A DNA stretch of 7,038 nt from Clostridia bacterium. GTDB lineage: Bacteria; Bacillota; Clostridia; Oscillospirales; Acutalibacteraceae. Position numbers and translations under genes: made by a program. The notes beneath the pieces are model-generated. The model searched no databases, was not told the origin of the DNA, and saw nothing but the letters and a program-made list of their open reading frames with translations. Shown here one piece after another: positions 1-5,739 of this stretch (the first letter of the stretch is position 1; every line of letters starts with the position of its first letter). Location: NCBI GenBank assembly GCA_017437165.1, contig JAFSBS010000180.1:1-7038 (forward strand), written 5' to 3'.

Positions 1-1240
1 CAGGGCACGAGCCACAGCCATCGGTAAAAATTATTATGCACGACGGAAGATTATCTTGCATTTTGTTTTTTACATACCTGAAAATACAGTGGAAATCCGT
101 ACCGCCACCCCCACTGGGCGTAATGTTATAAACATCTGAACACTCAGAAAGGGGTTCAACCTTTGAAACCTCTGTATCAAAAAAACCGATATAACCACTT
201 ATACAACCATTAAACATTTCTATTGCACTACTAAGTTCAGAATAAACCCTTCCAAGTTCTCTGGCATCTACCGAGCCAGAAGTATCTATCATAAAAAGTA
301 CATTTTTGATTTCGGCTGAATTCTCATTAAAATCAGGCAAGAAAAAATCTGTATCTGAGTACCTTCTGTCTGGTGGCGAAAAAGAATAATCACTTATTGT
401 CTCCTGCACAAAGTCGATTAAGAGCTTACGCCAATCAACTACTTTCTCGTCCGTTTTAAGTATTTCACATTCCAAATCTCCGGGCACACTGCCAATTCCA
501 CAACCATATTGTTTCATTATATTACCAATTATCTTTGCACGCTCTCCCCACATTTCTTTCAAAGATATATCACTTTCAATTTGATTATCTTCGGAATTTT
601 TCTCATCACCATTTTCGCCACTACCAGCTTTATCATCACCTGCACCGTTTGAAGCGTTCACTTGCATTTTTATAAGTGGATTGTTTTTAGCTATATCTAA
701 AATCAGTGTTCCACCTGATGTTTCAGGATCAGAACCCCAGTAAAAATTGCTATCGGGCAAATAATCTTTCTGAATCCGTTCATCAAAAACTTCCAGACTG
801 AAACACATACTTCTAAAAAGTTCTTCTCTGCTCCACCCTGTCAGATTATCGGTTTTGACTAAAAACGGCTTTCTGAAATCGCCTAAATGTGCATATCTTT
901 TTTTCAGGTAGCCTGCTTGTCTTAATTCTTGATTTACAAATTCATCACAAGAAAGATGATAATCTTTGCTACCTGAAGCATTTAAATCCCAGATATCACC
1001 AAAAACAATATGTAAAACCTGGTGACACAAAATATACTCTAATTCATCAGGATAAAGTTTTTCTAAAAAAGAAGGAGAAAAATAAATTGCCACACCATCT
1101 GTTGATATGCTTTTGATATCAGAAACAGCTACAAATTTAAGATACATAAGCATAATAGCGTAAAATGGATTGGTATTAAGCAGATTACTTCTTGCTTCTT
1201 CAATTCTGGTTTTCAGCTTATAAATTTTCTGTTTAGTCAT
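1..1240 (-). CDS. DUF2201-type protein: degenerate metallopeptidase-like domain plus VWA-like domain (3' end cut by window)
   Basis: The frame gives 413 codons from ATG at 1240 and runs off the window with no stop. The N-terminal ~110 residues resemble the putative metallopeptidase domain of DUF2201 proteins: TDG at 48-50, an HxxxH helix at H73-H77, then a CDEFVNQEL block at 98-106 where the family has an A-x-D-x-x-x-N segment. The catalytic Glu of HExxH is Gln here (HQVLH), and the position usually His five residues after the second His is Asp82. Residues ~197-224 are an acidic Gly/Asn/Glu-rich linker. A VWA-like domain follows with an intact metal-binding (MIDAS) set: DTSGS 319-323, Thr381 in GGGGTD, and TDG 406-408. 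The start overlaps the MoxR stop (ATGACTAA), with GGGAGG 3 nt before the ATG, implying translational coupling. MoxR/VWA pairs are known as chaperone-like or metal-insertion machines (family knowledge); the substrate here is unknown. Family assignment is confident, function is not. Confidence 0.88.
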   Translation of the reverse strand, partial: MTKQKIYKLKTRIEEARSNLLNTNPFYAIMLMYLKFVAVSDIKSISTDGVAIYFSPSFLEKLYPDELEYILCHQVLHIVFGDIWDLNASGSKDYHLSCDEFVNQELRQAGYLKKRYAHLGDFRKPFLVKTDNLTGWSREELFRSMCFSLEVFDERIQKDYLPDSNFYWGSDPETSGGTLILDIAKNNPLIKMQVNASNGAGDDKAGSGENGDEKNSEDNQIESDISLKEMWGERAKIIGNIMKQYGCGIGSVPGDLECEILKTDEKVVDWRKLLIDFVQETISDYSFSPPDRRYSDTDFFLPDFNENSAEIKNVLFMIDTSGSVDARELGRVYSELSSAIEMFNGCISGYIGFFDTEVSKVEPLSECSDVYNITPSGGGGTDFHCIFRYVKNKMQDNLPSCIIIFTDGCGSCP

Positions 1241-2339
1241 AATCCTCCCAGAAGCGTCCGCTTCGCATAAACCAATCATTATAAATTTTATTACTTTCTA
1301 AAATCTTTCTGATATTTTTAATCTTTAAAAACTCTTCAAAAATATTAGTTCTGAATTCCAACGGCATTTTATCCACAAAGTCAATTGCATTATAAATTTC
1401 TTGCGCTGAACTATGTTTTTTTACATTTGAAGTAATCATTGTTGCCGTTGCCATCAAAGCTTCAGGTCTTCCTGGCACAATACATTTTCCTTTTACAAAT
1501 ACATCTTTAGCCGACGGAATTTTAGAATATATTTCACACCAATTTTTAAAATCATACGCCGCTTCTTCACCGACACAACCAGCTATTAAAGGAAAAACAC
1601 TGTTAATATCAGATGAAACATCATTTAATATATTGCTTACCATTTCCCATGATCTCGGTGTAGGAAATGCAAGAGAGTTTTCCTCTGTATTAAAGGCATT
1701 CAGAACATCGGGAGTATTTTTTATATAACCACACACTTTTTCGTTTATGCCATTTTTTACCGCCCATTCATACCACGCAGTCGCATTACTCTTAATTTCA
1801 ATATGACATAACCTGTTCGCCAACGCTTTCGGCATTGTGTAAACCACTGATTTATCTGTAACTCTGTTACCTGCGGCAATAACAATGCAGTTTTCAGGTA
1901 ATTTATGCTCACCGACTGTCCTGTCAAGCGTAATCTGATAAGCCGAAGCCTGTACAGATTGCGGTGCCGCTGAAATTTCATCTAAAAACAAAATATTTAT
2001 AACATCTTCACTGTCATCCATCTGAAAAATCTGTGGCTTCAACCAAACCGCAAGTGTTTTATCTGCATTCGCAGTCGGAATACCTCTTAAATCAACCGGA
2101 TTAAAAAGTAAGAGTCGTACATCTGTAATTACAACCTTTTTACCAGTTGCAACACTCATTTCTTCCGCAATTTGTTTTACCCCCTGAGACTTGCCGACAC
2201 CGGGTTGTCCCCAGAGCATAACTGACGGAAAACGCTTTAAAGGAAGCTTATTTTTTATGAGTGTGGTATATGCAAATGATAATTGCCTTACCATTTGTGC
2301 TACTGTCATTGTTGTAGCAAATGATTGATTTTCAAGCAT
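1233..2339 (-). CDS. MoxR-family AAA+ ATPase
   Basis: This is a single-domain AAA+ ATPase that would act in the cytoplasm as a hexameric remodelling or chaperone motor with the VWA protein encoded next. Numbering from the longest possible start (2348, 371 aa), it shows Walker A GQPGVGKS at 47-54, Walker B ILFLDE at 119-124, sensor 1 Asn161 in AAGNR, a candidate arginine finger at Arg179, and sensor 2 TPRSW at 230-234 with Arg232. The ALANRL block and short C-terminal helical lid fit MoxR-type ATPases. The Met at 2339 is preferred: AAAGGA directly abuts the 2348 ATG, leaving no room for a ribosome, but sits 8-9 nt before the 2339 ATG. The protein is then 368 aa. The gene ends within the first codons of the VWA gene (8-nt overlap). 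Its 5' leader is mostly the inverted-repeat segment 2369-2604. The substrate cannot be inferred. Confidence 0.9.
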   Translation of the reverse strand: MLENQSFATTMTVAQMVRQLSFAYTTLIKNKLPLKRFPSVMLWGQPGVGKSQGVKQIAEEMSVATGKKVVITDVRLLLFNPVDLRGIPTANADKTLAVWLKPQIFQMDDSEDVINILFLDEISAAPQSVQASAYQITLDRTVGEHKLPENCIVIAAGNRVTDKSVVYTMPKALANRLCHIEIKSNATAWYEWAVKNGINEKVCGYIKNTPDVLNAFNTEENSLAFPTPRSWEMVSNILNDVSSDINSVFPLIAGCVGEEAAYDFKNWCEIYSKIPSAKDVFVKGKCIVPGRPEALMATATMITSNVKKHSSAQEIYNAIDFVDKMPLEFRTNIFEEFLKIKNIRKILESNKIYNDWFMRSGRFWEDYD

Positions 2340-2353
2340 ACACTTCATCCTTT
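2340..2353 (-). promoter_or_regulatory. Ribosome binding site deciding the MoxR start
   Basis: On the minus strand AAAGGATGAAGTGT precedes ATG at 2339. The AAGGA core is spaced normally for that ATG, but has zero spacing to the ATG at 2348, which is itself part of the site. This favours the start three codons further in. Confidence 0.55.
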
Positions 2354-2368
2354 ATGTGTTTCATTTAT

Positions 2369-2390
2369 GTAAAACACCCACTCTACAGTA
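2369..2390 (+). repeat. Left terminal inverted repeat of the element
   Basis: This 22-nt arm begins GTAAAACACCC and ends in the shared core CCACTCTACAGTA (2378-2390). It lies 20 nt upstream of the longest possible MoxR start, so in the mRNA it is just before, and does not cover, the ribosome binding site. Confidence 0.75.
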
Positions 2391-2584
2391 CAATCCCACC
2401 TGATAAAAGCGGAGGCGAATTGCGTGTCACGAAGTGACATTTTATTCGTTGGAGCGTTATCAGGAGAACCGGCGGAGGCCGAAATTTCCAAGTTTTTAGT
2501 TCATCAGAGAGCGACTTCGCTCACTGTAGGCATCAAGACTATTCTTTTAAACCTTACTTAAAGATAACTTTAAGTGTTTTACAC

Positions 2585-2604
2585 TACTGTAGAGTGGTGT
2601 TTAC
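2585..2604 (-). repeat. Right terminal inverted repeat of the element
   Basis: Read on the minus strand this 20-nt arm starts GTAAACACC and continues into the same core (2585-2597). It matches the left arm except for one missing A and one missing C. Its outer edge coincides with the expected transcription start of the MoxR gene. Confidence 0.75.
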
Positions 2605-2610
2605 AATTAC

Positions 2611-2640
2611 ATTATAGCAGACAATGAGTCCCAAAAAATG
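2611..2640 (-). promoter_or_regulatory. Candidate extended -10 promoter for the MoxR-VWA operon
   Basis: On the minus strand TGCTATAAT (-10 TATAAT at 2616-2611) has a perfect TGn extension. The -35 region is only a T-run (TTTTTT about 16 nt upstream), so a strong -35 is missing; the extended -10, or an activator, would have to compensate. Transcription would begin near 2604, giving a leader of about 255-265 nt made almost entirely of the inverted-repeat element. Confidence 0.5.
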
Positions 2641-2658
2641 TACATCATCTTCAAACCC

Positions 2659-2668
2659 CACCATAAAT
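2659..2668 (-). promoter_or_regulatory. 10-bp sequence shared with the WYL promoter
   Basis: ATTTATGGTG on the minus strand occurs here, about 43 nt upstream of the MoxR -10. It recurs exactly at 3784-3793, overlapping the -35 of the WYL gene. It is a possible common operator or activator site. The match was noticed by eye in AT-rich sequence, so chance remains possible. Confidence 0.3.
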
Positions 2669-2716
2669 TTGCTACAATTATATAATACAACATTTTATGT
2701 ACTGTTTTCAGGACAT

Positions 2717-2746
2717 TAAAAACAGCCCTACAAAATGTAGGACTGT
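2717..2746 (-). terminator. Intrinsic terminator of the WYL regulator gene
   Basis: Just after the WYL stop codon the minus strand forms a 10-bp stem, ACAGTCCTAC with GTAGGGCTGT (one G-U pair), a 5-nt loop, and a run of T residues. It separates the WYL transcript from the MoxR-VWA operon. Confidence 0.8.
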
Positions 2747-2751
2747 AAATT

Positions 2752-3735
2752 TTATTTGTATTTCTCCTGTGCCTTTTCAATATTCGCTTTTACTCTTTCT
2801 CGTAATTCAAGTGGTTTTACCACTTCAACAAAATTCATATACTGCATAGCCCAGAATTCCATAGCGTTAGGGCTTGCGACTAATTCAACTTTTACATATT
2901 CTTCGTCAAGTGGTGTGATTTTAATATCTTTACCAAACCAATCGACAATCTGGTCAACTATTCTTTCCTGTGCTTTAAGCTCAATTTTTTCGTACTTATC
3001 AGTAAACATATATGGTAAAGCAGATGAAAACTGCTTATAATCAATACCTTTTTCAAAACCCTCTACTGTGCGGATATCTGTAAGAGCCACAGCCTCATTC
3101 AATCGCATATTACTGATTCTGTCTAATCTGTAATAGCCCATATTGTGCCATTTTTCGTTAAGTGCCATTAAATAATAGCGTTGATTATGTAAAATCAACT
3201 GGTATGGACTTGCCTTATGGAAAGCAGATTTATGAAGCTTTTTATCAGTTCCAAATTTATTATAATCAAATTCAATCTGACATTTTCGTTCTATAGATTC
3301 ATCAATAAGCTCAATATTTAAAAACAACGCCTGGTTATCTGTTTTATTCCAGTCATTAACAGAATAAACATTTTTCACGTGTGAACGAAAATAAACATTT
3401 GACATATTGCAAAGCTTTTCAATAAGCTCTTTTGAATGCTTTGCGGTTATATGCTTACTTGAAAGCACACCGTCTATAAGCATACGAAGTTCACTGTCTT
3501 CAAAAGGTCTGTCAACTAAAAAACTGCCCTGTCGTGTTGATTCTATTTCATAACCTAATTCTTTTAAAAGAGAAATATTACGGCTTATAGATTTTCGTTC
3601 AACTATAATTCCATAGTCACGCTCTAAAATTTCAATAATATCATTCTGCTTTAATGGATGATTGAAATCACTGTATTTTTCAAATATCTGCAATATTCTT
3701 ATAAGTGCAGATTTTTTGGGTTCAAGGTCTGACAT
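2752..3735 (-). CDS. WYL-domain transcriptional regulator
   Basis: The protein is 327 aa from ATG at 3735. An N-terminal winged helix-turn-helix (about 8-68; KSISRNISLLKELGYEI looks like the recognition region and wing) should bind DNA. A WYL domain follows (about 140-215) with the core NQRYYLMAL at 184-192 and YYRLDRI at 201-207. A C-terminal WCX-like extension (about 247-325) ends in the usual helix after the NFVEVVKP strand. The namesake Trp is Tyr here (YYL). The frame stays open upstream to an ATG at 3789, but that codon lies inside the promoter spacer, upstream of the predicted transcript start, while 3735 has AGGA about 9 nt ahead. WYL domains are thought to sense ligands, often nucleic acid or nucleotide-like, and such regulators frequently control neighbouring genes and themselves (family knowledge). 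The likely targets, by inference, are its own gene and the MoxR-VWA pair downstream. Confidence 0.92.
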   Translation of the reverse strand: MSDLEPKKSALIRILQIFEKYSDFNHPLKQNDIIEILERDYGIIVERKSISRNISLLKELGYEIESTRQGSFLVDRPFEDSELRMLIDGVLSSKHITAKHSKELIEKLCNMSNVYFRSHVKNVYSVNDWNKTDNQALFLNIELIDESIERKCQIEFDYNKFGTDKKLHKSAFHKASPYQLILHNQRYYLMALNEKWHNMGYYRLDRISNMRLNEAVALTDIRTVEGFEKGIDYKQFSSALPYMFTDKYEKIELKAQERIVDQIVDWFGKDIKITPLDEEYVKVELVASPNAMEFWAMQYMNFVEVVKPLELRERVKANIEKAQEKYK

Positions 3736-3760
3736 TATATCACATCCTGTAAATATTGTA

Positions 3761-3773
3761 ACAATACCATTGT
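3761..3773. promoter_or_regulatory. Palindromic candidate operator over the WYL -10/start
   Basis: ACAAT-ACC-ATTGT is a perfect 5-3-5 inverted repeat. Its right half (plus strand) is most of the -10 box of the WYL gene, and it covers the predicted transcription start. Repeated ACCAT units follow at 3766, 3774 and 3785. The placement suits a repressor site, probably autoregulatory (inference). Confidence 0.4.
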
Positions 3774-3796
3774 ACCATATTTGCACCATAAATCAA
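3769..3796 (-). promoter_or_regulatory. Promoter of the WYL regulator gene
   Basis: On the minus strand TTGATT (3796-3791) is separated by 16 nt from TACAAT (3774-3769), a good sigma-A-type match. Transcription would start near 3762, giving a leader of about 27 nt to the ATG at 3735. This rules out the longer reading of the WYL gene. Confidence 0.65.
3784..3793 (-). promoter_or_regulatory. Second copy of the shared 10-bp sequence
   Basis: ATTTATGGTG overlaps the last bases of the -35 box of the WYL promoter and is identical to 2659-2668 upstream of MoxR. It runs into the near-direct repeat ATGGTGCAA / ATGGTACAA of the WYL promoter spacer. The role is hypothetical. Confidence 0.3.
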
Positions 3797-3901
3797 TTCT
3801 TAATATGTGATAAAAAAAATACATTGATTTTGTTGAACATACAATAAAATATCTAAAAAAGTTATTTTTAGAAATACAGTCAACACTTCGACTTGCAATA
3901 G

Positions 3902-3932
3902 AAAAAACCACTTGCTTTTGCAAGTGGTTTTT
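3902..3932 (-). terminator. Intrinsic terminator of the ABC transporter operon
   Basis: Immediately after the stop of the second ABC gene, CCACTTGC pairs with GCAAGTGG around a 4-nt loop. A/T pairs extend the stem to 13 bp, and the minus strand continues into six T residues. The + strand also ends in a T-run, so it could work both ways, but no plus-strand gene leads into it. Between it and the WYL promoter (about 3797-3901) nothing else is recognisable. Confidence 0.88.
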
Positions 3933-3936
3933 GTTA

Positions 3937-5739
3937 TCACTTCTTATACTTCTCTGCTTGAAGTCGGAACATATAAGCATATTTGCCATCAAGGGACATT
4001 AGTTCTTCATGTGAGCCATGTTCAATTATTTCACCTTTTTCGAGCATATAAATTTCGTCTGCCATAACAGTTGTTGAAAGTCTGTGTGAAATAAATATAA
4101 CTGTTTTTCTGTCTGCTGCTTTTGCCATAGACTGATTGAGTGCATACTCTGCAACCGGGTCAAGATTTGCACTTGGTTCGTCAAGAATTGCAAACGGACA
4201 TTCTTTATAAAACGCTCTCGCAATCGCAATTTTTTGTGCCTCACCACCGGAAAGAGAAACACCATTATCGTCAAATTCCCTTAAAAGAATACTGTTTGTA
4301 CCATTTGGTAATTCTCTGTCAAAACTTGCTTTTCCAAGTGCTTCTTCAGCCTTTTCCGTGTCAGGTGTGTCATCCATAGAAATGTTTTCACCGAGAGTCG
4401 CACCAAAGAGTGAAAAATCTTGAAACACTGCCGCAAAGTTTTTATGGTATTCTTTAATATCCCATTCTCTTATATCTATTCCATTCATAGTAATAACGCC
4501 TTCTGTTACATCATAAAGACGTAAAATAAGATTTGTAAGGGTAGTTTTACCCGCACCATTGTAACCAACAAGTGCAATCTTTTTATATGGTGTTAATTCT
4601 AAATTGATATTTTTAAGCACATATTTTTCTGTACCCGGATATTTGAATGAAACATTCTGGAATTTAATTGTAACCGGTTTGTCATAAACCGTAGTGTTAC
4701 TGCCTGAAATCATTTTTTCTTTTGCATTCATAAACTTACGGAATTTTTCAACATAAAGTCCGTTTTCTCGTATGTGAATAGCAAACTGACTTGTAATAGC
4801 AAAAACGCTGTTACTTATAGATGTTGCACCATTAAATGTTGCGGCAAAATCACCAATACCTATTTCTTTCGTAACAATTGCTTTATAGCCCATAAGCAAT
4901 GTTATACCGAGATAAATAAGTATCGTCATTGGTAATGCTTCCTGGCAGAAATAAAGTTTCCATTGTTTTGAAAGGTAAGGCATTATAGTGTCAATTCTGT
5001 CATAGATATTTTTATTATATCTTCTTTCAATCATTTCACCCGCACCTGAAAGTCTTAACTCTTTTGCGTAATCCTGAAGATAAAACACACGGCTGAAATA
5101 TAAATTTTTTCTATCAAGCGGAATCATTGCTTCTGTTCTTTTAACATTTACCTTTGCAATAACTCTGCCTACAGGTATCATAAACGCAACACAAACTGCA
5201 ACAAACAAAAGACAAACAGGGTCAATTGAAATAATAACTGCACCTATTGTTACAATTCCTATAATATGAGTGAAAATATCTTGCGTATTTGAAAGAACTG
5301 CGTATGCTCGTTCATTCATAGAATTCATTGCGAGAACAAGGTCATTGTAATACTCGGGATTATCATACGCTTCATAATCCATCTTTGCTGCTTTTTCATA
5401 AATAGTTTTATAAATTGCAAAATACAGTTTTTCTTTTTGCTTTGGCATAGAAATCTCATAAAACACTGTTGTGAAAAGGTTTGTTATAACAACAAATGCA
5501 ACAAAGAAAATGAGTGCAAAAACAATTCTTTCGTAACCTGTCCCCTCTGCAACTACATCTAATATATATTTAAGAAGAACGACATTAGAAAGAGTCCACG
5601 GAAGATTGGCAATTACATCTACAAACAAATACCCCACGACAAGAAGTGGTGTGTGTTTGCTTATAAATTTAAGCATATAGATATAATTCTTAAATGAATT
5701 TACTTTTTCTTTATTAGTAGTTTTATTTTCATTATTCAT
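3937..5739 (-). CDS. ABC exporter half-transporter (fused membrane and ATPase domains), second of a pair
   Basis: The protein is 600 aa, the normal length for a type IV (MdlB/MsbA-like) half-transporter. Six hydrophobic segments lie at about 31-48, 71-94, 155-173, 175-195, 268-289 and 294-323. The LDxxxYDNPEYY-like segment after TM2 (120-131, MDYEAYDNPEYY) is typical of this exporter class. The ATPase domain has Walker A GYNGAGKTT at 392-400, Q-loop Gln440, signature LSGGE at 496-500, Walker B FAILDE at 516-521 with catalytic Glu521, and the H-loop His552. The ATG at 5739 is chosen because GAGGAGGT sits 8 nt upstream; extension to 5817 would only add residues inside the preceding gene. The start overlaps the upstream ABC stop by 8 nt (ATGAATAA), so the two subunits are probably made together as a heterodimer. 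The substrate is unknown: no peptidase domain, precursor peptide or dedicated regulator is visible. Confidence 0.93.
   Translation of the reverse strand: MNNENKTTNKEKVNSFKNYIYMLKFISKHTPLLVVGYLFVDVIANLPWTLSNVVLLKYILDVVAEGTGYERIVFALIFFVAFVVITNLFTTVFYEISMPKQKEKLYFAIYKTIYEKAAKMDYEAYDNPEYYNDLVLAMNSMNERAYAVLSNTQDIFTHIIGIVTIGAVIISIDPVCLLFVAVCVAFMIPVGRVIAKVNVKRTEAMIPLDRKNLYFSRVFYLQDYAKELRLSGAGEMIERRYNKNIYDRIDTIMPYLSKQWKLYFCQEALPMTILIYLGITLLMGYKAIVTKEIGIGDFAATFNGATSISNSVFAITSQFAIHIRENGLYVEKFRKFMNAKEKMISGSNTTVYDKPVTIKFQNVSFKYPGTEKYVLKNINLELTPYKKIALVGYNGAGKTTLTNLILRLYDVTEGVITMNGIDIREWDIKEYHKNFAAVFQDFSLFGATLGENISMDDTPDTEKAEEALGKASFDRELPNGTNSILLREFDDNGVSLSGGEAQKIAIARAFYKECPFAILDEPSANLDPVAEYALNQSMAKAADRKTVIFISHRLSTTVMADEIYMLEKGEIIEHGSHEELMSLDGKYAYMFRLQAEKYKK

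Larger units (their letters stand above)
2369..2604. repeat. 236-bp structured inverted-repeat element (MITE-like, or a structured leader RNA)
   Basis: Imperfect inverted repeats of 22 and 20 nt bound the segment (2369-2390 and 2585-2604). They share a perfect 13-nt core, CCACTCTACAGTA, and differ by two single-base indels. Inside are several hairpins: a long interrupted stem at 2399-2464 (outer CCTGATAA with TTATCAGG, middle CGAAT with ATTCG, tip TGTCAC-GAA-GTGACA); CGGC-GGAG-GCCG at 2470-2481; GAGCG-ACTT-CGCTC at 2509-2522; an 8-bp stem with ATAA loop at 2556-2575; and AGTGT-TTT-ACACT at 2573-2585. GCGGAGGC occurs twice (2409 and 2472). The middle is visibly more GC-rich than the flanking genes, and no convincing ORF is present. 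Terminal inverted repeats without coding capacity are typical of MITEs, but no clear target-site duplication is visible. The same features would also fit a leader RNA closed by a terminal stem. Confidence 0.7.

Noticed and set aside
889..1116. A 75-codon plus-strand open frame with an ATG
   Set aside because: It lies opposite the well-supported DUF2201/VWA gene, has no recognisable domain and no convincing ribosome site. It is an antisense shadow; other short frames opposite or within the WYL and ABC genes were dropped for the same reason.
2360..2613. Target-site duplication flanking the inverted-repeat element
   Set aside because: The bases outside the two arms (ATTTA on the left, ATTA on the right) are only loosely similar and AT-rich. 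No exact duplication can be claimed, which is why the mobile-element reading stays provisional.
2341..2751. A known riboswitch, tRNA or CRISPR array in the intergenic region
   Set aside because: No cloverleaf, no regularly spaced direct repeats and no riboswitch core that I recognise; the structure is inverted repeats and simple hairpins.
3736..3789. N-terminal 18-residue extension of the WYL protein from ATG 3789
   Set aside because: This codon lies between the -35 and -10 of the best promoter, the extra residues do not look like part of the winged helix, and 3735 has a usable ribosome site.
3797..3901. Possible further promoter or small gene between the ABC terminator and the WYL promoter
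   Set aside because: A TTGACT is present on the minus strand but has no -10 at a suitable distance. An A/T-only hairpin near 3852-3870 is too weak to call, and there is no ORF.
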